Origin: JAGQVA01 sp041391725
GTDB lineage: Bacteria > Bacteroidota > Bacteroidia > J057
Length of the DNA: 64,000 nucleotides
Assembly: GCA_041391725.1 (NCBI GenBank)
Contig: JAWKNL010000005.1
Coordinates: forward strand, 1 to 64,000
Direction: 5' to 3'
The first letter of the stretch is position 1. Each line of letters begins with the position of its first letter. This document shows, one piece after another, positions 42,297 to 51,302 of the stretch. A program made the position numbers and the translations under genes. Below the pieces are notes generated by a model. It was given only the letters and a program-made list of their open reading frames with translations, was not told the origin of the DNA and ran no database searches.

Positions 42297-45200
42297 ATGA
42301 AAAACCTTTTATTGTTAGTGACGGCTTTCCTGCTGTCGCTGGGCTCCGCATGGGCACAGACGACGGTATCCGGCCGGGTCACCGATGGTGACAGCAATGA
42401 GCCTCTTGAAGGTGCAACAGTTCAGGTGAAAGGAACAACAGTGGGTATTTTTACCGATGCACAAGGCAAATACACCCTGCGTGTTCCGGATGGTGCCGAA
42501 ACGCTGGTTTTTTCCTTCATCGGAAAAGCATCACAGGAAGTAGCCATTGGCGGTCGTACTTCCATCGACATTACCATGAGTTCCGACGAACTGTATCTCC
42601 AGGAAGTGGTGGTAACCGCCCTGGGTATATCCCGTGATAAAAAGGCGCTGGGATATTCTGTTCAGGATGTGAAAGGAGATGAACTCACCAAAGCCCGCGA
42701 TGGTAACGTAGTAAATACCCTCTCAGGTAAAATTGCCGGGGTTCAGATTACCAGTTCCTCAGGCAACGTAGGTAGTTCTTCCCGCGTGGTTATCCGTGGT
42801 AATGCATCTATCAGCGGAAACAACCAGCCCCTCTTTGTAGTAAATGGTATTCCGATCGACAACGGAACCTATCACGGAGATGATGGTTATGGCAGCGTGG
42901 ACTATGGAAATGCTGCGATGGACATCAACCCCGAAGATATTGAGTCAGTATCTGTCCTGAAAGGCCCCAACGCTGCGGCGCTTTATGGCTCACGTGCTGC
43001 CAACGGTGTGATCCCTATCACCACCAAAAGCGGCAAAGGTGCGCAGAAAAGGTCTGGGAATCACCTATTCCGGCAATTTTGGTTTCTCCAATCCGCTTCG
43101 TCTTCCCGAGTTTCAAAACGAGTTTGGTCAGGGTTCTGGTCAGCAGTTCTGGTATGTGGACGGCAACTATGGCGGCCTGAATGATGGGGTGGACGAAAGC
43201 TGGGGCCCTGCCTTCAATACCTCTATCAACGAAAACGACGGTATCGACAACGATGGAGACGGACAGGTGGACGAAGCCGGAGAAGGAGCGCGGATTGACC
43301 AGTATCAGGGAAAAGACCTCCCCTGGGTACCTCAACCTGACAACTTCAAAGATCTTTTCCAGACTGGTGTGAGCATGACCAACAACGTGTCTATCTCTGC
43401 TTCCGGAGACAAAGTTTATTCCCGTTTCTCCGTCACCAATATGGATCAGACCGGTATGGTTCCCAATACCGATATCAGCCGTACCAGCGTGAATTTCAGC
43501 TTTGGTGCCGAACTGAGCAAAAAACTGACCACCGAAGGGAATATTACCTATACCCGCACGCATTCTGACAACCGCCCCGGTACGGGTTATGCCGGCGACA
43601 ACGTGGTTCAGCAGTTTATCTGGTCTGGCCGTCAGATTGATATCAATGACCTCCGTGACAAATGGCAGACCAGAGATGAGTATGGTAATGTCTATAACTG
43701 GCTTCACAGTTATCAGAACAACCCATTTTTTACGCTTTACAAAAACTTAAAACCGCAGACCCGCGACCGTATCAACGGATATTATGCTGTTAAATATCAG
43801 CTTACTGACTGGCTGCGGATTAAAGCGCGGGTAGGGGATGACCTCTATCGCGAAAGCCGGAAGCGTATTTTTGCCAAAGAAACCCTGGATTATCCGAATG
43901 GTCGTTTTGACGAGGATCTCCTTTATGTAAACGAAATGAACAGCGACGTGCTGGTTACTGCCGACAAGACGTTTGGCGATCTTCAGATCACCGTAAACGC
44001 AGGTGCCAACCACATGACTCGTCGTTATGAGAGAAACTCTGTAACGGTTCAGGCCCTTACCGTTCCTGAAATCTACAACGTCTCCAACGCAGATGGCAAC
44101 CCGATCAACGATGTATTTACTTCTGATAAGGTGATCAATTCTGTCTATGGAATGGCGACGCTTGCATTTAAGGACTTTCTGTATGTCGATATTACCGGCC
44201 GTAATGACTGGTCTTCAACCTTGCCTGTAGGAAGCAATTCTTATTTCTACCCATCGGTCAACCTCAGTATGGTTCTTTCCGAAGCGATTACCCTGCCTGA
44301 TGCGATCAGCTATGTCAAAATCCGCGGTGGCTGGGCAAAAGTGGGTTCTGATACCGATCCTTATCAGTTGAATGCAGTTTACAATGCCAATACTGCCTGG
44401 GCAGGTATTCCTTCTTTCTCCCTGAGCAACGTATTGCCTCCGACTGCGCTTACGCCAGAATTTACATCTTCTCTGGAAGTGGGACTTGACCTGAAATTCT
44501 TCCAAAATCGTCTGGGTATTGATGCTACCTACTATCAGGCAGCTACTACCAACCAGATTCTCCCTGTGGACGCAGCGCCTTCTACCGGTTATACCAGCCA
44601 GTTGATCAACGCAGGTAAAATTGACAACAGCGGGGTTGAACTTATGGTGAGCCTGGCTCCGGTTCGCACCAAAAACTTTGGCTGGGATATCATGGTCAAC
44701 TTTGCCAAAAACAAATCTGTCGTAAGAGAACTGCCCGAAGGTGTGGACGCCATTCGTCTTGGCCGTTACTGGTCACTCGACCTGGAAGCCCGCGAAGGCG
44801 AAGCGTATGGAAACTTCAGAGGATTTTCTGCCAAATACGACGCCAATGGCAATATCATTCTCGATGGCGGACTTCCTTCAAGAGAAGCTACTCCCACTGT
44901 ACTGGGAACGATTACGCCTGACTGGATTGGTGGTATCCGCAACACCCTGCGCTACAAAAATGCTTCACTTACCTTCCTGGTTGACGTAAGAAAAGGAAGT
45001 GATATTTTCTCCATGACTTATATGTTTGGCCGTTATGCCGGTGTACTGCAGGAATCACTGGAAGGCCGCGGCTCGGCTGACGAAGTCAAAAATGGTTATG
45101 TATATGAAGGGGTAAATGCCGATGGTACACCCAACACTACGCCTATGGATGCCGAAACCTGGAACGTATTTTACTATCAGTCACTCGGTGGACATGATCG

Positions 45201-45459
45201 CTCCATTTTCGATGGCTCTTTCGTAAAACTGCGCGAGGTGAACCTGACATATGATCTTCCGAGAGGTTTCCTTTCCAAGACTCCTTTTGGAAAACTCAGC
45301 GTAGGTGCATATGGTCGTAACCTGTGGCTGATTTTCTCCAATCTTCCCCACATTGATCCGGAGACAGCTTTCGGAAATTCCAATGGTATCCAGGGCTTCG
45401 AATTTGGACAGACACCTTCTGCCCGCACAATAGGCTTTACGGTTGACGCTACCTTCTAA
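42297..45459 (+). CDS. SusC/RagA TonB-dependent outer-membrane transporter, one frameshift
   Basis: The gene reads as two overlapping frames, which rejoin if one A is removed from AAAA at 43047-43050; the corrected 3162-bp gene encodes 1053 residues. A signal peptide (ending GSAWA) precedes a CarboxypepD_reg domain (about 22-108: VSGRVTDGDSNEPLEGATVQVKG), the plug (GISRDKKALGYSVQ, with the SusC signature NAAALYGSRAANGV), and a beta barrel to the end (ARTIGFTVDATF). SusC proteins pull glycans or peptides bound by SusD through the outer membrane, powered by TonB. The SusD partner follows by 15 bp. No glycosidase gene lies nearby, so the substrate is unknown. Confidence 0.9.
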
Positions 45460-45474
45460 CTCTAAACCAATTGA

Positions 45475-46890
45475 ATGATGAAAAAGTATTTGTATAAATT
45501 ATTTTTACTGGTATTGGTTGTGGCTGTTGCGCCGGCTTGTACCGATGATTTTGCCGAACTCAACACTAACCCCAATGCTCCTACGGATGTGCCGTCCACC
45601 AATATTCTGGTGTCGGCCATTACCAACAGTATCAGCCGCATCCACGGCGCGGATATGAATATGACCTATGGCGGCCTCTGGGCACAACATTATGCCAAAA
45701 TCCAGTATATCGATGAGGATTATTACTCCTATCGTACTGCGAATATGGATGCCCACTGGACAGGCCTTTATGTAGGTCCGCTGCTCGATCTTCAGACCAT
45801 TATTGAAAAAGAAGATACGCCTGCCAATATGAAAGCTGCTGCCATGACCCTGAAGGCTTATATCTTCAGTGTCATTACTGACATGTGGGGAGACATCCCT
45901 TACTTCAGTGCCCTCAAAGGCGGCGAGGCGATTCAGCCGGTCTATGATTCTCAGGAGGATATCTACAAAGATCTGGTCGTACAGTTGGAACAGGCTGCCG
46001 GTATGTTTGACGAAGGCGGTGATGACCTCGGTGCCGGAGATGTACTCTACGGTGGAGATATCAGCAAATGGATAAAATTTGCCAACAGCCTTCGTATGCG
46101 TCTGCTCAACCGTATGTCAGGAGTAAATCCTGCTGCAAAGGCTACCCTTGAGTCGATGATCAATTCGGGCGCGTCCATTATCTCCAGCAATGACGACAAC
46201 GCTTCGCTGGTTTATGTTGGGGATGTTTCCTACTCCAACCCTCTGTATGCCAACAAACATTACAGCGGAAGAAATGACCATGCCAGCAGCAAAACTATGG
46301 TGGATATGCTCCTAAGTCTCAACGACCCCCGGATTGCTGTATATGCTGAGCCTACCAAAAACGATCCTTCTGTTTACAATGGGCAGCCCAACGGTTCTGT
46401 CCAGCCGGGCGATTTTGGTACCATTTCCCTGATTGGGGAGGCTTTCCGCGATGACCCCGAAGGGCCCTCCCATGTCATTACTTACGCAGAAATGTTGTTT
46501 ATCAAAGCAGAAGTAATGAACGACAAGCAGGCATACCTCGACGGTATCGCAGCCGCTATGGAAATGTATGATCTGACTCCTTCGGCTGACTACCTTTCCG
46601 CTGCAGGTGCTGCCTTTGACACCGATTATATTCAGGCCATTGCCAATCAGCGCTGGATTGCTCTTTTTGGAAACGGTTGTGAAGCTTTCTCCGAATATCG
46701 CCGTACCGGCTATCCTTCCACTATCCAGGAAGTACCCGGATCGGTTTATCCCGGAAAAGGCGTGCCTTACCGTTTTGCCTATGCTACAACCGAATTTACC
46801 ACCAACGGATCCAACCTGAACACTGCCATCAGCAGCCAGGGGATTGACGATTCCGGCTTGTTTGGTGCGAAAATGTGGTGGGCAAAATAA
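45475..46890 (+). CDS. SusD/RagB family nutrient-binding lipoprotein (SusD-like 2)
   Basis: A lipoprotein signal (MMKKYLYKLFLLVLVVAVAPAC) is followed by the SusD alpha-helical scaffold: FAELNTNPNAPTDVPSTNIL, MTLKAYIFSVITDMWGDIP (helix pair of the SusD-like 2 family), WIKFANSLRMRLLNRMSG, TYAEMLFIKAEVM, and the C-terminal IANQRWIALFGNGCEAFSE. It captures substrate outside the cell and lids the SusC pore. It is transcribed with SusC and ends at a strong bidirectional terminator. Confidence 0.95.
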   Translation: MMKKYLYKLFLLVLVVAVAPACTDDFAELNTNPNAPTDVPSTNILVSAITNSISRIHGADMNMTYGGLWAQHYAKIQYIDEDYYSYRTANMDAHWTGLYVGPLLDLQTIIEKEDTPANMKAAAMTLKAYIFSVITDMWGDIPYFSALKGGEAIQPVYDSQEDIYKDLVVQLEQAAGMFDEGGDDLGAGDVLYGGDISKWIKFANSLRMRLLNRMSGVNPAAKATLESMINSGASIISSNDDNASLVYVGDVSYSNPLYANKHYSGRNDHASSKTMVDMLLSLNDPRIAVYAEPTKNDPSVYNGQPNGSVQPGDFGTISLIGEAFRDDPEGPSHVITYAEMLFIKAEVMNDKQAYLDGIAAAMEMYDLTPSADYLSAAGAAFDTDYIQAIANQRWIALFGNGCEAFSEYRRTGYPSTIQEVPGSVYPGKGVPYRFAYATTEFTTNGSNLNTAISSQGIDDSGLFGAKMWWAK

Positions 46891-46913
46891 TCCGCAGCCA
46901 GACTGAATAAACA

Positions 46914-46949
46914 AAAATCCCCGGAGTGCAGATTCGCTCCGGGGATTTT
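46914..46949. terminator. Bidirectional terminator between SusD and the esterase gene
   Basis: A perfect 13-bp inverted repeat (46914-46926, AAAATCCCCGGAG, with 46937-46949) with a 10-base loop has A/T ends on both sides. It separates the convergent SusCD operon and the minus-strand esterase/propeller operon. Confidence 0.9.
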
Positions 46950-46968
46950 CTTTTGAATATCTTCTTGG

Positions 46969-47910
46969 CTAAAATCCTTGTTCTTTCAGCCAGTCAAGTA
47001 CAAGTTGAGGCCATATTTCGGCTGGTCCTTTGCCTTTGGCAAGGGAAAATCCATGACCTCCGGTGGTGAATATATGCATGGCAGCAGGCACACCATTTTT
47101 CCTGAGATTGAGATAAAAATTTACGCTGTTTTCGGGTACTACACTTTTATCATCATCCGCATGAATCAGGATCGTTGGCGGTGTCTCGGGGGTAATTTGT
47201 TTTTCGTTGGAATAGTATATTTCACTTTCCTTTGAAGGGTTTTCGCCTATCAGATTGGTGCGGGAACCTCTGTGGGCAAATGTGGTATCCATCGTCACCA
47301 CCGGATACATCAGCACCATAAAATCGGGCCGGCAACTTACCCTGTCCACGGCATCTTTTGAATCTTTAATCCCTTTGTCAAAATGGGTTCCGGCTGTGGA
47401 GGCGAGGTGACCTCCTGCGGAAAAACCCATGATTCCGATTTTTGCGGGATCGATTTTGTATTCGGATGCCTTGCTTCTGACCAGGCGTATGGCCCGCTGC
47501 GCATCGGCAAGGGCTACCGTACTCCGGCATTCGGAACTCATCCAGTGCGGCAACCGGTACTGAAGGATAAATGCAGCAATTCCCTGTTGATTGTACCAGT
47601 TGGCAATGTCGGTTCCCTCCCAGTCCCATGCCAAAATTGTATATCCTCCGCCCGGGCAGATAATGACCCCAGTGCCGGTTGCTATTGAATCAGGCGGAAG
47701 ATGTACCTCCAGCCCGGGGATTTTGACTTTGGCCAGCCTTCTGCCGATCCTGTTGTCCTGAACGAGTTCTGTTTCAATCGCTTCTACGCAGTCTGGCGGG
47801 CCTCCGGCCCAGAGCGGGAGCAGGTTTTGGGGCAATTGCTGTGCCTGACAGGCAGCGGAAAACAGCCACCCGATCAGGGCGGCTGTGATCCATTTGATTG
47901 CTTTTGACAT
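46969..47910 (-). CDS. Secreted alpha/beta hydrolase, carbohydrate-esterase-like
   Basis: A signal peptide (ending AACQAQ) precedes an alpha/beta-hydrolase of the BD-FAE/acetyl-xylan-esterase-like group: oxyanion block GVIICPGGGYTILAWDWEG, nucleophile elbow GIMGFSAGGHLAST (Ser), acid Asp in ILIHADDDKSVVPENS, and catalytic His in FTTGGHGFSLAKG. Such enzymes remove acetyl or feruloyl groups from polysaccharides, which fits the neighbouring SusC/SusD. It follows the 1099-aa propeller gene by 5 bp and is probably co-transcribed with it. Confidence 0.85.
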   Translation of the reverse strand: MSKAIKWITAALIGWLFSAACQAQQLPQNLLPLWAGGPPDCVEAIETELVQDNRIGRRLAKVKIPGLEVHLPPDSIATGTGVIICPGGGYTILAWDWEGTDIANWYNQQGIAAFILQYRLPHWMSSECRSTVALADAQRAIRLVRSKASEYKIDPAKIGIMGFSAGGHLASTAGTHFDKGIKDSKDAVDRVSCRPDFMVLMYPVVTMDTTFAHRGSRTNLIGENPSKESEIYYSNEKQITPETPPTILIHADDDKSVVPENSVNFYLNLRKNGVPAAMHIFTTGGHGFSLAKGKGPAEIWPQLVLDWLKEQGF

Positions 47911-47915
47911 AGTGG

Positions 47916-50900
47916 TTAGTTTCCTAAAATGGATGTTCTTCCCGGTGTATAGGGCGCTTTTGCCTTTTCCAGCGCGGCTTCCATGGAGTTGATTTTTTTC
48001 ACAACCTCCTGCAAGCTGGTTCTGACTGTTTCAAATTCCTCTTTGGCAATCTGATACTGAGCAGTCATGGTTCCTGAAGGAGCACTTCTTACGCTGTATA
48101 GTCCAAACAGCGCCCGCTGAACTCTGTCATTGATGGAGGGCGGAACTTCAAATTGTCTTTTTTCAACACTTCCGTCGCCATTGAGGAGAATTGAGATTTC
48201 GCGCAGTGTTTTTTCCACTGATTGGGCTTCTTTCAGCAGGCCGTCGGGCGCCTGTGGATACACCCGGCAGGTTTCGAGAATCCGGTTATTGGTTTCGGTG
48301 AGCTCCGAATGAATTTCATTGGCTCCGCGAATTACCCGGTACAGTTCGGCCACATCCTGCTGGAAAGCCAGTGCCGCAGCCGGGTTTGCAGCGGGAAAGG
48401 TGAGATTGTTGAGCGACTTGACTTCAAATGGCTGAGGGCCAACAAGTTCCTTCATCTCTCCATTGACACTAATGGACAGCGATACAAAATATTTTCCCGG
48501 CAAAACCAGCGGCCCGCCGCCAGTAAAACCCCGTCTTCCGCTGCCGGCCTGCACAGGAGCCGTAGATGCGTAACGGAAATTCCAGACCTGTCGGTTGATT
48601 CCTTTTCCGGTTCCCCCTTTGATTTTATTTACGATTTCTCCTTTCTCGTCAGTAATGGTAAAAAGGGTATAGGCGCTCTCCTCGTTGTCTTCTGCGCGCA
48701 TGTCGTCGAAAGAAGGGTACTTCACCGGTTCTCCTGATTTTTCAGCTTCTTTCTCGGCATCTTTCCGCACTTGTTTGATCGTTTTGGGAGATTCTTTCAG
48801 GTAATAAGTAAATACCGCGCCTACGGGAGGATTATCAGCCGTAAAAAGGGATGCACCCTGAAAGCTTTTTCCTCTGCCTCCCAGCGGGCTGTATTCGACA
48901 AAAAGCAGGGCATCTTTGATCGGGAAAATGGAGGCTTCTGCAGAAAAGGTTTCGGCAGAAATATTCCTCAGGCAGCTATAGTCATCCAGCACAAAAAAAC
49001 CTCTGCCAAAACTGGCCAGCACCAGGTCATTTTCTCTTCGCTGAATGGCAATGTCTCTGATGGCAATTGTCGGAAGACCTGCTTTTAGCTGAATCCATTT
49101 TTTACCGCCGTCGGCGGTAAAGAAAAGCCCAAACTCAGTACCGGCAAACAGTAGATTGGGATCCACATGATCTTCTGCAATAGCGTAAACCGAACCTCTG
49201 TCGGGCAGGTTGGCGGCTATGCTGGTCCAGGACTGGCCTTTGTCAGTACTTTTGAGGAGGTATGGCTTAAAGTCACCATTTTTGTGATTGTTGAAAGCTG
49301 CATATACGGTATTTTCATCGTGAAGCGATGCCAGTAGCATATTTACATAAGTCCGGTCGGGAATTCCCGGGAATGCTTCGATCTTTTTCCACGTTCCCCC
49401 TGTGTTTTCCGTTACCTGAATCAGACCGTCATCAGTGCCGACGTAAATCAGTCCTTCTTTTTTCGGAGATTCGTCCAGCGCGACGATATTCCCATAAATG
49501 GAAGTAGAGATGTTTTTTTCCACAGCATCCATTCCCCAGACTTTACCCATGACAGGGAGCGTATTTCTGTCCAACTGCCGGCTCAGATCGCCGCTGATGG
49601 CGGTCCAGTTGTCGCCTCTGTCTTCGCTTTTGAAGAGTTTATTTGCTGCAAAGTAAATTCTTGTATGTTTGTGGGGGCTGATAATCAGCGGTGCATCCCA
49701 GTTCCAGCGGAGTGCTGGTTCGCCTTTGCCTTCCATGGGCTTGATAAAAACATCTTCCCCGCTTTGTTTGTCAAACCTCACGAGTCCACCGTATTGTGAT
49801 TGTGCATAGACGATATTGGGGTCTTCGGGATCGATCTGTGATTCAAATCCATCGCCACCGTTGGTGACAAACCAGTCGGTGTTGAGGATACCCGAAGGGC
49901 TGGTAGTGCGGGAGGGGCCGCCGAGGCTGTAGTTGTCCTGTGTGCCACCATACACATTGTAAAACGGCAGGTCATTGTCAACCGATACTTTATAAAACTG
50001 GGTTACGGAGAGGTTAGCTTTGTAATTCCAGTTTTGTCCGCGGTCAAAACTTTCATAAATCCCGCCATCGCAGCCGGAGAGGTAGTGGTTTGTATTATCC
50101 GGATTAATCCAAAGGGCGTGATTGTCCACATGTTTGTTGTCTTCACCGAGCCTGTTCCAGGTTTTTCCGCCATCGTCGGAAACCATATTGAGCATATCCA
50201 TGGCGTAAAGTCTGTCCACATCTGCCGGGTCGCAGAAAAGCTCCTGGTAATAATTTCCGCTGGTGACCATATCGTTTCGTTTTTCCCAGGTTACCCCGGC
50301 ATTGGTGGAGCGAAATACCCCGCCTTTGCCATCTTCCGCATCGAGAATGGCATACAAAACATCGGGGTTGGCGGGTGAAATGGCAAGGCCGATTCTACCC
50401 AGGTTTACCCCGGGCATACCTGACTGGGATTTTTGCCAGGTTTCGCCACCGTCGATGGACTTATAGAGCGCCGAACCGGGGCCACCGCTGATAAAAGTCC
50501 AGACTCTGCGGGTGCGCTGCCAGGTGGAGGCATAAAGGACATTGGGGTTGCGTGGATCCATGAGGACTTCGTTTACCCCGGTATTTTCGTCGGTTTCGAT
50601 GACTTTTTTCCAGTTTTGACCACCATCGGTAGTTTTGTACAGGCCGCGGTCACCGCCTGAGCGCCAGAGGGGGCCGTGCGCAGCGACAAATACGACATCT
50701 GAATTGCGGGGATCGACAACAATGCGTCCGATATGTTCGGATTCTTTGAGACCCATATTTTTCCAGGATTTGCCACCGTCGGTGGATTTATACACCCCGT
50801 CGCCGTAGGCGACGCTTCGCTGGGCGTTATTTTCGCCCGACCCTACCCAGACTGTGTTGGCATTGTTGGGATCAAGGGTCACACATCCGATAGAGTAGGA

Positions 50901-51215
50901 GCCTTCGCCGTCAAAAACCGGTTCATAGGTAGTCCCAGCATTGACCGTCTTCCACACACCGCCGGAGGCAACGGCGACATAATATTCCGAATGGTTTTTA
51001 GGGTTTACAGCAAAATCCGCAATTCTGCCCGAGGTGAGGGCCGGACCAATCGCACGAAATTTGAGTCCGGAGAATGTGCCCGAACTCATGGGGTCTTTTT
51101 CGTCTTTGGAAGTTGCTGCGGGAGTCTCTTCTTTTTTATTTTTTTTCTGCGAAAAAAGCGGCTGATAAGCCGCAAAAATGAGGATGGTAATGGTTAGGAG
51201 TAGTTTTTGTGTCAT
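47916..51215 (-). CDS. Sortilin/VPS10-type BNR beta-propeller protein (glycosyl-hydrolase-like)
   Basis: The start is ATG 51215 (MTQKLLLTITILIFAAYQ); a longer GTG start would precede the signal peptide. The 1099-residue product has repeated BNR/Asp-box motifs, such as STDGGKSWKNMG, TTDGGQNWKKV, SIDGGETWQKS, SDDGGKTWNRLG, SEDRGDNWTAIS and SADGGKKWIQL, which build at least one ten-bladed propeller (about residues 45-720). The C-terminal third (about 730-1080) is helical and beta with no known motif. Family members are exported and often called exo-alpha-sialidase-like, but no sialidase catalytic residues are visible. No T9SS sorting domain is present at the end (it stops RTSILGN). Confidence 0.85.
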   Translation of the reverse strand: MTQKLLLTITILIFAAYQPLFSQKKNKKEETPAATSKDEKDPMSSGTFSGLKFRAIGPALTSGRIADFAVNPKNHSEYYVAVASGGVWKTVNAGTTYEPVFDGEGSYSIGCVTLDPNNANTVWVGSGENNAQRSVAYGDGVYKSTDGGKSWKNMGLKESEHIGRIVVDPRNSDVVFVAAHGPLWRSGGDRGLYKTTDGGQNWKKVIETDENTGVNEVLMDPRNPNVLYASTWQRTRRVWTFISGGPGSALYKSIDGGETWQKSQSGMPGVNLGRIGLAISPANPDVLYAILDAEDGKGGVFRSTNAGVTWEKRNDMVTSGNYYQELFCDPADVDRLYAMDMLNMVSDDGGKTWNRLGEDNKHVDNHALWINPDNTNHYLSGCDGGIYESFDRGQNWNYKANLSVTQFYKVSVDNDLPFYNVYGGTQDNYSLGGPSRTTSPSGILNTDWFVTNGGDGFESQIDPEDPNIVYAQSQYGGLVRFDKQSGEDVFIKPMEGKGEPALRWNWDAPLIISPHKHTRIYFAANKLFKSEDRGDNWTAISGDLSRQLDRNTLPVMGKVWGMDAVEKNISTSIYGNIVALDESPKKEGLIYVGTDDGLIQVTENTGGTWKKIEAFPGIPDRTYVNMLLASLHDENTVYAAFNNHKNGDFKPYLLKSTDKGQSWTSIAANLPDRGSVYAIAEDHVDPNLLFAGTEFGLFFTADGGKKWIQLKAGLPTIAIRDIAIQRRENDLVLASFGRGFFVLDDYSCLRNISAETFSAEASIFPIKDALLFVEYSPLGGRGKSFQGASLFTADNPPVGAVFTYYLKESPKTIKQVRKDAEKEAEKSGEPVKYPSFDDMRAEDNEESAYTLFTITDEKGEIVNKIKGGTGKGINRQVWNFRYASTAPVQAGSGRRGFTGGGPLVLPGKYFVSLSISVNGEMKELVGPQPFEVKSLNNLTFPAANPAAALAFQQDVAELYRVIRGANEIHSELTETNNRILETCRVYPQAPDGLLKEAQSVEKTLREISILLNGDGSVEKRQFEVPPSINDRVQRALFGLYSVRSAPSGTMTAQYQIAKEEFETVRTSLQEVVKKINSMEAALEKAKAPYTPGRTSILGN

Positions 51216-51302
51216 GAGAATGAGTTGCGTTGATGATAAACCGGAAATTACCACAATTTCGCATTTATCCCAAAAATGTCATGGACACTATTTTTCCGGA
51301 AT

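Noticed and set aside
43039..45459. Separate barrel-only TonB protein downstream of a truncated SusC
   Set aside because: The upstream frame ends in nonsense exactly at an AAAA run and the downstream one begins in mid-plug; one base removed rejoins them into a normal SusC.
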